The notes below the pieces were generated by a model, which did not search any database, was not told the DNA's origin, and saw nothing but the letters and a program-made list of their open reading frames with translations. Made by a program: the position numbers and the translations under genes. 64,000 bases of DNA from Nocardia blacklockiae (GTDB lineage Bacteria; Actinomycetota; Actinomycetes; Mycobacteriales; Mycobacteriaceae), in contig NZ_JADLRJ010000003.1 of NCBI RefSeq assembly GCF_015477355.1, forward strand, positions 124,001 through 188,000. Direction: 5' to 3'. Of this stretch, positions 8,867-19,005 are shown in pieces (position 1 is the first letter of the stretch; every line of letters starts with the position of its first letter).

Positions 8867-9984
8867 GCGTGAGCTCCTTCCGGCGCGACGAGGCGCAACA
8901 TCAGTCCGAAACGCCGGCCCAGGAATCCGCCGAGCGCGCCGAGGACGCCGCCGGCGAGCGCCGTGGCGACGAGGACCACCGTGGCGGGTAGTCGGGAATC
9001 GTGGATGAGTACGGTCTGGAAGGGCGCGCAGGCCGCGATGAGCAAGCCGCCCAGGCCGCCGGCGAGCGCGGGCAGCCCGCGCCCGGCGCGCCCGCCGTAG
9101 CGCAGCAGCAGATCGATGCCCACGCCCACCGGCAGCAGCACCAGCGGCACCAGCGCGGGCGTGGACGGGATGATCCGAATGTTCTCGCGCATCGGCAGAC
9201 CCACGAAATCGGCGTAGGCCTGCGCCGCCCAGGGCGCGAACCACCAGAACACGCCCTGCAGGACGGCCGCCGCGGCCGCGGTCACGGTCGCGCCCCAGCG
9301 GCCGAAGCCCGCGCCGGTGAGCAGCAGCATCACCACGATGAACGCGGTGACCGCCGTGGTCCACCGGACGGTGCCGGTGGACAGCTGCTGCACGGCGAGC
9401 GCGGTGATCACGCTCGACACGATGAGGTGGCCGAGGCTCGCCAGCGTGCCCAGCCGCCCCCAGCGGCGGGCGCGGGCGGCGGCGAACACGATCACCGTGC
9501 CGACCGAGGTGACGGTGCTCGACAGGAACAGGCCGATGTGCGGCGGCGAGTCGATCACCGCGTCGAAGCCGTAGAGCGAATGCCACCACAGGTCCCACAG
9601 CCCGTACAGCAGGAACGCCGCCGCGCCGAGGCAGGTGACGAGGTAGCCCAGCGGCGCGGTGAAGGTCCGGCCGAAGACGCCGATGCCCGGCCCGCCGAGT
9701 TCCGGATCGACGGCGCGCCCGGCGCGCCCGGCCGCCGTCGCCGCCAGAACGACCGCGAGACCGGTGAATCCGGAGATGGCGGCGCTGGCGTAGATGAACA
9801 GGTGCGGCAGGGTGAAGAAGGTGTCCGGGCCGACGTCGGAGTGCCACTGGATGTCCCAGGTGGCACCGACCGCCCAGGTCATGGTGGCGGCGAACAGGAT
9901 CGCCGCGGGCAGCCAGGGCCGGATGCCGGTGCTGCGGTCGGTGGCCGGTGCGGTCACCTCCGGCGCGGAGACGGTCGAGTCCAT
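8863..9984 (-). CDS. polytopic integral membrane protein, unknown function
   Basis: About 373 residues with nine or ten predicted helices. Histidines and tryptophans recur near membrane faces (DIQWHSDV, LPHLFIYAS, LWDLWWHSLYGFDAV, DSPPHIGLFLSS, LASLGHLIVSS), which would suit a metal- or quinone-handling protein, but no family is recognised. The start MDSTVSAPEV at 9984 follows AGAGGAA. Further upstream frame is Arg/Gly-rich shadow of the neighbour and was excluded. It sits third in an operon with two YtkA-like-domain genes and is coupled to the gene at 8866. Confidence 0.72.
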   Translation of the reverse strand: MDSTVSAPEVTAPATDRSTGIRPWLPAAILFAATMTWAVGATWDIQWHSDVGPDTFFTLPHLFIYASAAISGFTGLAVVLAATAAGRAGRAVDPELGGPGIGVFGRTFTAPLGYLVTCLGAAAFLLYGLWDLWWHSLYGFDAVIDSPPHIGLFLSSTVTSVGTVIVFAAARARRWGRLGTLASLGHLIVSSVITALAVQQLSTGTVRWTTAVTAFIVVMLLLTGAGFGRWGATVTAAAAAVLQGVFWWFAPWAAQAYADFVGLPMRENIRIIPSTPALVPLVLLPVGVGIDLLLRYGGRAGRGLPALAGGLGGLLIAACAPFQTVLIHDSRLPATVVLVATALAGGVLGALGGFLGRRFGLMLRLVAPEGAHA

Positions 9985-10013
9985 GAGCCGATTCCTCTCG
10001 AGTGGCTGCGTGG

Positions 10014-10412
10014 TCAGGTGGCGCTGACGGAAAAGGTGGCGGTGCCCGTCCCGGCCGGGCCGGACAGGTCGACGGTGATCTCCCACTGACCCGGCATGGG
10101 GAGATCGACGGTGGCGCGGTAGCGTCCCGGCCCGCTGGCCTCGGCCGTAGCGGGCGGTACGGCATGCCCCATCTGCGGCATCGCGGGGGCGACGGTCACC
10201 CGGGTCGGCTGTGCGGGCGCGGACTGCCGGTCGGTGACCTCGAGTTCGACCGTGGTGGTGCCCGGGTGCGGTGAGCTCGCCAGCCGCACGGCATACGGTC
10301 CCGCCGAAACCCGCTGGCCCGCACTGTCTTCCGTCGGCCACACCAGCCACGCGACAAAACCCGCGACCACCGCCGCGACCGCCGCGAGCACGATCACGCC
10401 ACGCTTGTTCAC
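10014..10412 (-). CDS. YtkA-like domain membrane-anchored protein
   Basis: 132 residues: an N-terminal transmembrane anchor (VIVLAAVAAVVAGFVAWLVWP), then a single beta-sandwich ectodomain of the YtkA/FixH-like type. Marks are VTVAPAMPQMGHAVPPATAEASGPGRYRATVDLPMPGQWEITVDLSG. The MPxMGH stretch could bind copper, by comparison with periplasmic proteins of this fold, but that is inference. GGGAGGT stands seven bases before the GTG at 10412; the frame upstream of it is not family-like. It is the second gene of the four-gene operon, 29 bp before the polytopic membrane protein gene. Confidence 0.72.
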   Translation of the reverse strand: MNKRGVIVLAAVAAVVAGFVAWLVWPTEDSAGQRVSAGPYAVRLASSPHPGTTTVELEVTDRQSAPAQPTRVTVAPAMPQMGHAVPPATAEASGPGRYRATVDLPMPGQWEITVDLSGPAGTGTATFSVSAT

Positions 10413-10467
10413 CGCCGCACCTCCCACCAGCACGCGGCGGAGACGATGGCGCGCTCGTTCACGATCT

Positions 10468-12108
10468 TCACTGCGGCGCACCCGCTTTCACTTCGACGAC
10501 GGCCGGGACGGTCAGGACCGAGTATCCGCGTTCGGCCTGCGCCCAGACCAGGTAGCGGCCCGGGAGCGGGAAGGTGTAGGTGAACGAGAGGTCGGGGCCG
10601 TAGGCGGCGACGGTCTCGTCCGGTGGTTGGGCTCCGGGGGCGAGCATCGGGGCCATGGCGTGCGCGTGCGCCCAGATCGGGGCGGTGGTCGCGGCCGTGC
10701 CCGTGGGCGTGCCGTCCGGGAGCGGTCCGACGGCGATGAGGTGCCCGAGCATCCCCAGCCACAGTTGCAGGTCCGCGCCGCCGCCGAAGCGAGCGGTCAG
10801 GGTGCCGGGCACCCCCGCCACCAAATCCGTTGCGGTGAGGGAGGTCTCGCCTGAGCTGGGCGGGCTGCCGGGCGATGCCGAGAGTGCGGTGGAGGGTGGT
10901 GCCGGTGGGGCTGCTGTCGGGGAGGTGGTGCGGGGTGTGGACGGTGGTGCTGTGGGCGGGAGGGTGGTGTTGCCGGGCAGGGGGAGTGGTGAGGTGCCCG
11001 GGAGTTTCAGTGCGGCGCGGAGCAATTGGGTGCCGCCGCCGCGTCGGGAGAGTTCGGCGGCGACGGCGTAGTCGCCGGGGGTGAGGGCGGGGAGGCGGAG
11101 TTCGTAGGTGCCGGGGGCCGTGCGGATCGGGTGGCGGTGCCAGAGTTGGGCGGCGGGGCCGACGATCATGAGGTGCAGGAGGGCGTCGTCGGTGACGAGG
11201 AGGTCGTCGACCGGGCGGCCGGTGGCGCTGTCGGTCAGCGTCAGGATCAGGTCGGTGGGCTGCCCGGGGACGGTCGTCCGGGTGCGCACGGCCAGATTCG
11301 CCGGGGGCCGTGCGTAATTCGTCGTCATCGGCAGGTCGCGCTCGGGGTACGGGTCGCCGACGGAGTCGGAGGTCGGGTCGAGCAGGCTGCCCGCCGGGCG
11401 CGGGGGCGGGGCGCTCGCCGACAGCGTGGCGCCGGTGACACCCACCGCCAGCGCCGCGACCATCGCCCCCGCGGGCAGCAGCGCGAGCCGCCCGCGCCGC
11501 GACACCAGCGCCGTCCCGACCGATACCAGCAGCAGCGCGCCCGCCGCGAAGAACCCGCCGTACGCCGCCCGCTCCCACGGCGTGACGACCTGCGCCGCCA
11601 CGACGAACGGGATACGCGCGGCACGCTCGCCGTCGCCGACGGTCAGCTCCCACGGGCCCGCGTGATCCACGCGCAGTGTCGCCGCATAGGGCCCGGGGCG
11701 CTCGCCGAGGTTGACGGTGGTGGACGAGCCGTCACCCGCCCGGTCCACCGGAACGGCCGCGAGCGTGAGAGTGCCCGGCGCGGAACCGCTGTGGGTGACG
11801 ACGTCCACGCGCAATGGCCCCGGAACCGGTTGGGCACGACGCACGATCACCGTCAACTCCCGATCGCCGAGCGATTGCGCGACGGTCAGATCCGCTCCCG
11901 ACGCCCCGCCGTCCGCCCGCGCCGTCGCCCCACCGAACACCGCCGCGACCAGGCAGAAACCGACCACCGCCAGCGCGGTGCGCACGCGCCGCAACTCAGC
12001 CGAGTCTGCGCGAAGCCGCCGCCCGCCCCACCGTCGCCAACCGCCGACCGAACGACGTCGAGCACTGGACAGTAGCGGGCGAGGATGTGAACGACAGCTG
12101 CACCACAC
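10468..12108 (-). CDS. exported multi-domain protein with YtkA-like repeats
   Basis: Up to 546 residues. After a basic stretch comes a signal peptide (VRTALAVVGFCLVAAVFGGATARA). Then follow a YtkA-like beta domain (RPGPYAATLRVDHAGPWELTVG), two transmembrane helices near residues 180-230, and a second beta domain with LMIVGPAAQLWHRHP and LTPGDYAVAAEL. A Pro/Ser/Thr linker of ~50 residues leads to a third domain with LQLWLGMLGHLIAVGPLPDG and IWAHAHAMAPM, a His pattern seen in some copper-related periplasmic proteins. The start is uncertain: GTG at 12108 has no ribosome site, and GTG at 11985 would place the signal peptide at the very N-terminus. First gene of the operon; the metal role is only suggested. 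Confidence 0.68.
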   Translation of the reverse strand: MWCSCRSHPRPLLSSARRRSVGGWRRWGGRRLRADSAELRRVRTALAVVGFCLVAAVFGGATARADGGASGADLTVAQSLGDRELTVIVRRAQPVPGPLRVDVVTHSGSAPGTLTLAAVPVDRAGDGSSTTVNLGERPGPYAATLRVDHAGPWELTVGDGERAARIPFVVAAQVVTPWERAAYGGFFAAGALLLVSVGTALVSRRGRLALLPAGAMVAALAVGVTGATLSASAPPPRPAGSLLDPTSDSVGDPYPERDLPMTTNYARPPANLAVRTRTTVPGQPTDLILTLTDSATGRPVDDLLVTDDALLHLMIVGPAAQLWHRHPIRTAPGTYELRLPALTPGDYAVAAELSRRGGGTQLLRAALKLPGTSPLPLPGNTTLPPTAPPSTPRTTSPTAAPPAPPSTALSASPGSPPSSGETSLTATDLVAGVPGTLTARFGGGADLQLWLGMLGHLIAVGPLPDGTPTGTAATTAPIWAHAHAMAPMLAPGAQPPDETVAAYGPDLSFTYTFPLPGRYLVWAQAERGYSVLTVPAVVEVKAGAPQ

Positions 12109-12196
12109 CGATTATGCCGTGCCCCACACCACCTTTCACCGTCCGATTCCCGCCACCAGCGAGCATCGGTCGCTGCTCCGCCGTCCCCGGGGGCCG

Positions 12197-12865
12197 TTAC
12201 TCAGCGGATTCCGTTCCGGACTCCGGTGCGCGGAGCAGCAATCCCATGATGGAGCGGACGAAATCCGCCAGGCGTTCGCGGGGGTATTCGGCGGGGTCGG
12301 CGACGGCGAGGCGGCCGAGCATTTCGGCGATGGTGAGCAGGGCGTCGGCCAGGAGGGCCGAATCCACCTCCGCCCAGCGGGGATCCAGGGCGGCGCCCAT
12401 GCGGACGAGGGCCTGGGCCTGGTCGAAGATTCCGGTGCGGGAGCTGCGGACCGCGGCGCGGTATTCGTCGGGGGCGCTGCCCGGGCTGGCCAGGACCAGG
12501 CGCCAGCGGGTCGGATTCGCCAGCACCACTTCGACGAACGTCTCGACCGCCGCCGAGGCCGCGACCACCGGGTCGGCCCCGGCCAGGTCGGCCGGCAGGG
12601 TGTCCGCGACCTGTTCCAGTCCGCGCTCGCGCTCGCGTTCGAGCAATGCCGCCACGAGATCGGCGCGCGTCTTGAACACGGTGTACAGCACGGGTTTTCC
12701 CACCCCGGCCGCCTGGGCGACCGCCTCCATGCTGAGCTCGTGCAGTTCGCTGCGGCCCAGCACCTCGAGGGCGGCGTCGAGCACCTGCTCGCGGCGTTGG
12801 CCGGGAGGCAGGCGCGGCGCGTAGCGCCGGCGCGGGCGATCGGTCGCCGGGCGCGGTGTCGTCAC
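12197..12865 (-). CDS. TetR/AcrR family repressor
   Basis: 222 residues. The N-terminal helix-turn-helix spans GQRREQVLDAALEVLGRSELHELSMEAVAQAAGVGKPVLYTVFKTRADLVAALL; the recognition helix is VGKPVLYTVF. The C-terminal ligand domain is all-helical. It is divergent from the MpaB-type oxygenase gene, and the 162-bp spacer holds a promoter overlapped by repeats (see 12933-12990), so it most likely represses that gene and perhaps itself. The ligand is unknown. Confidence 0.88.
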   Translation of the reverse strand: MTTPRPATDRPRRRYAPRLPPGQRREQVLDAALEVLGRSELHELSMEAVAQAAGVGKPVLYTVFKTRADLVAALLERERERGLEQVADTLPADLAGADPVVAASAAVETFVEVVLANPTRWRLVLASPGSAPDEYRAAVRSSRTGIFDQAQALVRMGAALDPRWAEVDSALLADALLTIAEMLGRLAVADPAEYPRERLADFVRSIMGLLLRAPESGTESAE

Positions 12866-12932
12866 AACCGTGTCACCTCCATCCGCTCCATGGTGTCAGC
12901 TCCGCCGCCGCCGGGGGTAACCGTCCCGGAAA

Positions 12933-12990
12933 TGAATATTACGCGGGCGTTGTATTCACTCCGCGCAATTGCTACGGTGGCGTTGTATTC
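12933..12990 (+). promoter_or_regulatory. promoter and candidate TetR operators upstream of the MpaB oxygenase
   Basis: A sigma-70-type promoter is visible: TTGTAT at 12950-12955, a 17-bp spacer, TACGGT at 12973-12978. An inverted repeat TGAATA-N14-TATTCA (12933-12958) covers the -35. A 12-bp direct repeat GGCGTTGTATTC occurs at 12946-12957 and again at 12979-12990, 33 bp apart (about three helical turns), flanking the -10. This is the layout expected for repression by the divergent TetR. Confidence 0.62.
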
Positions 12991-13027
12991 GCCGACGGGG
13001 GCGGGTCAGCGCACGAAGGAGCAGCCC

Positions 13028-13963
13028 ATGGGCTTCGATCCGACCACACTTCGCCGCGACGACTACGGGTTCTTCGGGCCCGGCTCGCCGAGCTGGAAGG
13101 TGTGGACCGCGCCGACGGCGGTGATCGGTTTCCAACGCGCGGTGGTACTGGAGCACTTCGACCCGTTCCTCACCGCCGCCGTCGCCGATTCGCGCGGCAT
13201 CTACACCGATCCGCGCAGCCGGCTCGACAACACCTTCGGGTATTTCATGATCGTGGCGGTGGGTGACGGCCGGACCGCGGTCCAGGCCTCGGAGCACCTG
13301 ATGCGGGTGCACGCCGAGATGACCGGCATCGAGCCCATCAGCGGCAAGCGTTACAGTGCCAACAGTCCCGACACCCAGCTGTGGATCCATCTCACCGGCT
13401 GGCATTCGGTGCTCAAGGCCTACGAGGAATTCGGGCCCGGCCTCACCCCGGAGGAAGAGGCCCGATTCTGGGAGGAGTGCGCGATCGCGGCCGAATTGCA
13501 GACCTGCAGGCCCGAGGACGTGCCCCGCTCCCGCGACGGGGTCCGGGAGTACTTCGAGCGGGTGCGCCCGCGGCTGTGCAGCTCCGAACGCGCCGAGGAA
13601 GGCATGCATCACCTGCTGTGGACCTCGCGGGCCAACGGCTCGGGATGGACCTACTACCTCGGCAGCCGCCTGCTCGCGCTGGCCTCGGTGGCGATCACGC
13701 CGCGCTGGATGCGCGCGCTGGGCCACTACGACCGGCCCGGCATCGTGGACGCCGCGGTCAAAGTGCCGGCGCGCGTTCTCGTGTGGCTGGCGACCCGATT
13801 CGACTCCTACGGCCTGATCAAGGGCGCGCCGCTGATCGCCCCGCTGGCCGGGCAGATCCTCGAACAGCATCTGAGGATGGAACCGCCCGCCCGGCTCGAG
13901 ACGATCACGCCCGCCGAGGCACGGGCCCGCTACGGTCGGCGCGCCGCCGCGCAGGCGAGTTGA
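13028..13963 (+). CDS. oxygenase MpaB family protein (DUF2236)
   Basis: 311 residues related to MpaB and latex-clearing-type haem oxygenases (DUF2236). It opens with DDYGFFGPGSPSWKVWTAPTAVIGFQRAVVLEHFDP, typical of the family, followed by RLDNTFGYFMIVAVGDG, HAEMTGIEPISGKRYSANSPDTQLWIHLTGWHSVLKAYE and the later RPRLCSSERAEEGMHHLLW. Conserved His residues in HEHLMRVHAEM- and LTGWHS-type positions could be the haem ligands. AAGGAG lies six bases before the ATG. The physiological substrate is not evident; in the family it ranges from mycophenolic intermediates to rubber. Confidence 0.83.
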   Translation: MGFDPTTLRRDDYGFFGPGSPSWKVWTAPTAVIGFQRAVVLEHFDPFLTAAVADSRGIYTDPRSRLDNTFGYFMIVAVGDGRTAVQASEHLMRVHAEMTGIEPISGKRYSANSPDTQLWIHLTGWHSVLKAYEEFGPGLTPEEEARFWEECAIAAELQTCRPEDVPRSRDGVREYFERVRPRLCSSERAEEGMHHLLWTSRANGSGWTYYLGSRLLALASVAITPRWMRALGHYDRPGIVDAAVKVPARVLVWLATRFDSYGLIKGAPLIAPLAGQILEQHLRMEPPARLETITPAEARARYGRRAAAQAS

Positions 13964-14129
13964 ACCGGCCGGGCGGACGGCCTTGTGCAGGCGACCAAAG
14001 ACCCGCCCGCGACCTCGGATTTCTGCCGATAGTGCGGCCGTCGGGCCGGCCATAGGGTGCAGTCAGTGGCCATCTCGGCCGCGGTCGGACGAACTCTCGC
14101 GGCGAGCGGGGGTGGATGGAGTGTTGTCG

Positions 14130-15470
14130 ATGAGGACAGCGTTGGGGCGTCGAGTGCTGCCGCTGGCCGCGGTGTGCGCGCTGCTGGTGAGTGCGTTCGG
14201 CGGGACCGCGGTCGCCGCGCCGGAATTCCCGCCGTCGTTTCCGCCGGACCAGAATCAGTTGCCGCAATTGCCGCGCGAGCCGGATATCTACGACGCGCTG
14301 CCGATCCCGGTGCCGGACCGGGATTCCTGGTACGACGATCCGCCGAATCTGGCGGAATTGCGGCCCGGCGACATCATTCGCAGCCGGGAGGTGCAGACCC
14401 GGCTGCTCGGCATTCCGGTGCCGGTGTTCAGCAAGCAGTTGTTGTTCCGCTCCACCGATGTGCACGGCGCGCCGATCGCCACGGCCACGACGGTGATCGT
14501 GCCCGGCATTCCGTGGGTGGGCAGCCCGCGGCCGGTCGTGTCGTTCCAGGAGGCCATCGACTCCACCGATTCGGCCTGCAACCCGTCGCACACGTTACAG
14601 ACCGGTACGTTCAAAGAGATTGCGCTGGCACAGTTCTGGATCGCGCAGGGCTTCGCGTTCAACGTCCCGGACTTCGACGGCAAGTTCAACACCTTCAACA
14701 CCTACGACGAGGGCCAGATGGTCCTCGACAGCCTGCGCGCGATGAAGAACGATGCGGCACTGGGGCTTCGAGACTCCGGGATCGCCCTGTACGGCTTCTC
14801 CGGCGGCGGGTCGGCCACGGCCCGCGCGGCCGAACTACGACAGAGCTACGCGCCGGACGTGCACATCGCGGGCGCCGCATTCGGCGGCGCCCCACCGGAT
14901 CTCACCGCGATCGCCGACTACGCCACCGTCCCGCGTCCCGGTGTCACCGGCATCAGCAGCTTCACTATGTGGCTCGGCGCGGCCGCGCTGGCGCGGGAGT
15001 TCCCCGACGAATTCGATCCCGCGCGGCTGTTGAATCCCGAGGGCCGACGGATCATCGCCGATCTGCAGAGTCGCTGCGTCTATTCGGCCGCGCTCACCGG
15101 CATGTACCGGCCGATCAGCGAGTACTACGCGCCGGGCTCGCAAGGACTGAACGATCCCGCGATTCAACGGGTATTGCGCAGCCAGAGCCTCGGCAAGCAG
15201 ATTCCCGACATTCCGCTGCTGTGGTGGAACGGGGTCTGGGACGAACTCATCCCGTCGTCGATCGTGCTGCCCACGGTGAACGACTATTGGCAGCGCGGCG
15301 CGGATCTGCGCTATTACACGATGCCGCTGCCCGAGCATCTCACCAACGCGGTCGCGGGCTGGCTGCCGGCCACGGCCTGGATCAGCGCGCTGCTGCGCGG
15401 CCTGCCGCCGGGCCCGAAGTTCAAACTGGACTACCCGTCCCCGCTGCCGCCCGGTTTCCCCGGCGCCTGA
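14130..15470 (+). CDS. secretory (LIP-type) lipase
   Basis: About 446 residues. A Sec signal peptide (RRVLPLAAVCALLVSAFGGTAVAA) is followed by a proline-rich segment and the LIP core: LRPGDIIRSREVQTRLLGIPVP, SKQLLFRSTDVHGAPIATATTVIVP, a nucleophile elbow LYGFSGGGSA (Ser about residue 224) and PLPEHLTNAVAGWLPA with the probable catalytic His. It is expected to act outside the cytoplasm on acylglycerols or esters. The ATG at 14130 is preceded by ATGGAG; a GTG nine bases upstream is an alternative. It is a paralogue of the lipase at 5737, which lacks a signal peptide. Confidence 0.87.
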   Translation: MRTALGRRVLPLAAVCALLVSAFGGTAVAAPEFPPSFPPDQNQLPQLPREPDIYDALPIPVPDRDSWYDDPPNLAELRPGDIIRSREVQTRLLGIPVPVFSKQLLFRSTDVHGAPIATATTVIVPGIPWVGSPRPVVSFQEAIDSTDSACNPSHTLQTGTFKEIALAQFWIAQGFAFNVPDFDGKFNTFNTYDEGQMVLDSLRAMKNDAALGLRDSGIALYGFSGGGSATARAAELRQSYAPDVHIAGAAFGGAPPDLTAIADYATVPRPGVTGISSFTMWLGAAALAREFPDEFDPARLLNPEGRRIIADLQSRCVYSAALTGMYRPISEYYAPGSQGLNDPAIQRVLRSQSLGKQIPDIPLLWWNGVWDELIPSSIVLPTVNDYWQRGADLRYYTMPLPEHLTNAVAGWLPATAWISALLRGLPPGPKFKLDYPSPLPPGFPGA

Positions 15471-15574
15471 GCCGGGGTCGTCCCCGATTCCCGGGCTTCA
15501 TGCGCCACAATCGAAGCCACGGGTGGACGTGTCCGCGTCCGCGCGGTGCCGAGCCACGGAACGGGAGCAGCGGA

Positions 15575-16239
15575 ATGTCTGTCGCGCACCACGATCGGCT
15601 GATGCTGGACTACACCGATTTCGCCGCGGTGCGCGGGCTGATCAGAACCCGGATGTACTCGACCGCGCCGGCCGGCGTGCAGGTGGTGCGGCGGGTCGTC
15701 GCGCCGGGGCTGATCCAGCGGATCGTGATCGATCACGGCGGCACGGTCACGCCGGTCTCCTACGAGCTGCTCCAGCGTTGGCCCATCGGTGAATTCGAGC
15801 TGTTCACCCTCGCCGAGCGCAACGTGCGCGCCGAGGGCGGCGTCCGAATCCGGCACGGCGAGTTGGATATTCCGCTCGCCGACGCCCTGCCGCCGCTCGC
15901 CATCCTGTCCGGTCCCGAATATCTCACCGCGCACGTGCGCTGGCTCGACGAGCATCCCGTCACCGGTCCGGCGGGCGCGGTGCTGATCATGCCGTCCGCG
16001 CAGCACATCTACGCCTACCCGGTGGTCGGCGCCGAGGTGGCCGCGGCCGTGACGGTGCTCGCGCAACTGGCGCGGGCGTCCTACGAGGAGGAGCCCGCGC
16101 CGATCACGCCGTGGGTGTACTGGTGGCACGACGGGCAACTCGAACTCGCCGCCACGGCCGGCCACCAGGACGGCCAGGTGCAGCCGCACCCCACCGAGCA
16201 GTTCCGCCGCGTCGTCGAGCGACTGGGCGGGCCGGAGGG

Positions 16240-16246
<7 letters not shown>
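15575..16246 (+). CDS. hypothetical protein, cytoplasmic
   Basis: 223 residues, no signal peptide or membrane helix. The central part (FELFTLAERNVRAEGGV, then VLIMPSAQHIYAYPVVGAE) faintly recalls DUF1444/YtpQ-type proteins, but I cannot assign a family. GGGAG precedes the ATG at 15575. Its 3' end overlaps the convergent P450 gene by seven bases. No functional link to the neighbours can be argued from sequence. Confidence 0.7.
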
Positions 16247-17454
<1,208 letters not shown>

Positions 17455-17681
17455 CGGCGACCACCGGCCGAGCGGGATTTCACGTCATGCACTTGCCCAC
17501 AGTCCTTTCGACGTCCGAACGGGTTACGCGGCCGATGCCGTGCCTACCCGGATCGAGCGGCGGGGCCGGCATCGGTGGAAAGGGTCGAGCGGCGGCGACC
17601 GTAACAATGCCGGGAAGGTGACGAGAAATCCTGTGCGCGTGTCCGCCTCGGCTCGGCGCGGCGGCGTGCGGGCGCCGGGGC

Positions 17682-17885
17682 CTAGGCGGCGTCGGGCGCG
17701 GCGACGCCGGCCGCGCGCAGCTCCTCCTCGATGGCCAGCGCGGCGTGGCACTGGCCCGAGGCGCGTAACCGCGCGATGCGCTCGTACACGGCCGGCAGGC
17801 CGTATTCCCTTGTAACGTCGAGTATTCCGACGCGGCCGGTGCGCGTGCGCACGGCCGTCGCGGTGGTGCCGATGGAATCGGTCAC
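17682..17885 (-). CDS. small protein, unknown function
   Basis: 67 residues: a polar N-terminus, then a helical stretch VTREYGLPAVYERIARLRASGQCHAALAIEEELRAAG. AGGGGGC lies five bases before the GTG at 17885, which supports translation. It is divergent from the XRE/DUF5753 regulator and shares with it an intergenic region packed with palindromes. It lacks the WRKSSYS pattern of DUF397, the usual small partner of such regulators, so its identity stays open. Confidence 0.55.
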   Translation of the reverse strand: MTDSIGTTATAVRTRTGRVGILDVTREYGLPAVYERIARLRASGQCHAALAIEEELRAAGVAAPDAA

Positions 17886-17945
17886 GGGTAGCCCCCTGGC
17901 ATGACGCGCGGTCCCGATATGTGTGTTTCGAGTCTAGCGCGCGAA

Positions 17946-17990
17946 TGCACGTGCAGGTGCACGTGCGTACGTACCTAGGTATCACTTAAG
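17946..17990. promoter_or_regulatory. chain of adjoining palindromes in a divergent promoter region
   Basis: In 45 bp there are GCACGTGCA-gg-TGCACGTGC (17947-17966), GTACGTAC (17967-17974), ACCTAGGT (17973-17980) and CTTAAG (17985-17990), almost end to end. It lies 51 bp before the XRE regulator start and 60 bp before the small divergent gene. A dimeric regulator, perhaps the XRE protein itself, is the likely user. Confidence 0.5.
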
Positions 17991-18041
17991 CTGTTGTGGC
18001 ACACTCGATGACGCGTTGGACGACGCGACAGGAGGACGCCT

Positions 18042-18974
18042 GTGATCGAGAGCAACGCCGCTCGGCGGGAGCCGGCGAGCGCGGACGGTTCGGGCGCGGA
18101 TCCGGCGCTGCTGCGCCTGGTGCTGGGGGCACGGCTGCGGCGCCTGCGCGAGGCCGCGGGGATCAGCGGGCAGGCCGCCGGGCAGGCGATTCGCGCGTCG
18201 CATTCGAAGATCAGCCGCCTGGAGGCGGGCCGGGTCGGCTTCCGGGCCGTCGACGTCGAGGATCTGCTCACCCTCTACGGCGTCACCGACCCCGACACCC
18301 GCGCCGACTTCCGCCGCTTGGCGCAGCGAGCCAACGCCGCCGGCCGCTGGCAACTCGACGGCGACCTCGCCGCGCAGCGACTGGAGACCTACCTGGCACT
18401 GGAGGGCGCCGCGTCGGTGGTGCGCTGCTATTCGCCGGGTGTGATCCCGGACCTGGTGCAGACCGCCGCCTACGCGCACGCGGTCGCCGCGATCGCCCGG
18501 CCCGGCCCGACCGGCGACATCCAGCGCCGCGTCGAGCTGCTGATGCGGCGGCAACGGCTGCTGCTGCGGCCGGACGCGCCGAAGGTCTGGCTGGTGCTCG
18601 AGGAGGCGGTGCTGCGCCGCCCGTTCGGCGGCACGGAGGTGTGGCGCGACCAGCTCGACCATCTCGCCGAGGTGGCGTCCGGCGCCAAGGTCACCGTGCA
18701 GGTCCTGCCCGACCACATCGGCGGCCCCGCCATCAGCGCGGTGCCGTTCACGCTGTTGCGCTTCGCCGCACAGGATCTGGGCGACATCGTGCATCTGCAC
18801 CACGCCGCGGGCGCCCAATTCCTGGACCGGCGCGGCGATCTCGAGACCTATCACGCCATCTGGGACCGGTTGTGCGTGCACGCCGCGCCGCCCGAGCAGA
18901 GCCTGGCGCTGATCGCGGCGGTGGCGGCCGGGCGGTCCGCCGAGGCCGGGGAAGGTCATCCCTGGACGCGGTGA
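18042..18974 (+). CDS. XRE family regulator with DUF5753 C-terminal domain
   Basis: 310 residues. The N-terminal helix-turn-helix is LGARLRRLREAAGISGQAAGQAIRASHSKISRLEAGRVGFRAVDVEDLLTLYGV. The rest follows the DUF5753 pattern of actinomycete BldB/WhiJ-associated regulators: AQRLETYLALEGAASVVRCYSPGVIPDLVQTAAYAHAV, RRVELLMRRQRLLLR and VQVLPDHIGG. GGAGGA is five bases upstream of the GTG. Such genes usually sit beside DUF397 or ATPase partners; here the only neighbour of that kind is the unassigned 67-residue protein. Confidence 0.87.
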   Translation: MIESNAARREPASADGSGADPALLRLVLGARLRRLREAAGISGQAAGQAIRASHSKISRLEAGRVGFRAVDVEDLLTLYGVTDPDTRADFRRLAQRANAAGRWQLDGDLAAQRLETYLALEGAASVVRCYSPGVIPDLVQTAAYAHAVAAIARPGPTGDIQRRVELLMRRQRLLLRPDAPKVWLVLEEAVLRRPFGGTEVWRDQLDHLAEVASGAKVTVQVLPDHIGGPAISAVPFTLLRFAAQDLGDIVHLHHAAGAQFLDRRGDLETYHAIWDRLCVHAAPPEQSLALIAAVAAGRSAEAGEGHPWTR

Positions 18975-19005
18975 CGGTGCCGCGCGGTGACCTAGGGTGG
19001 AATAT

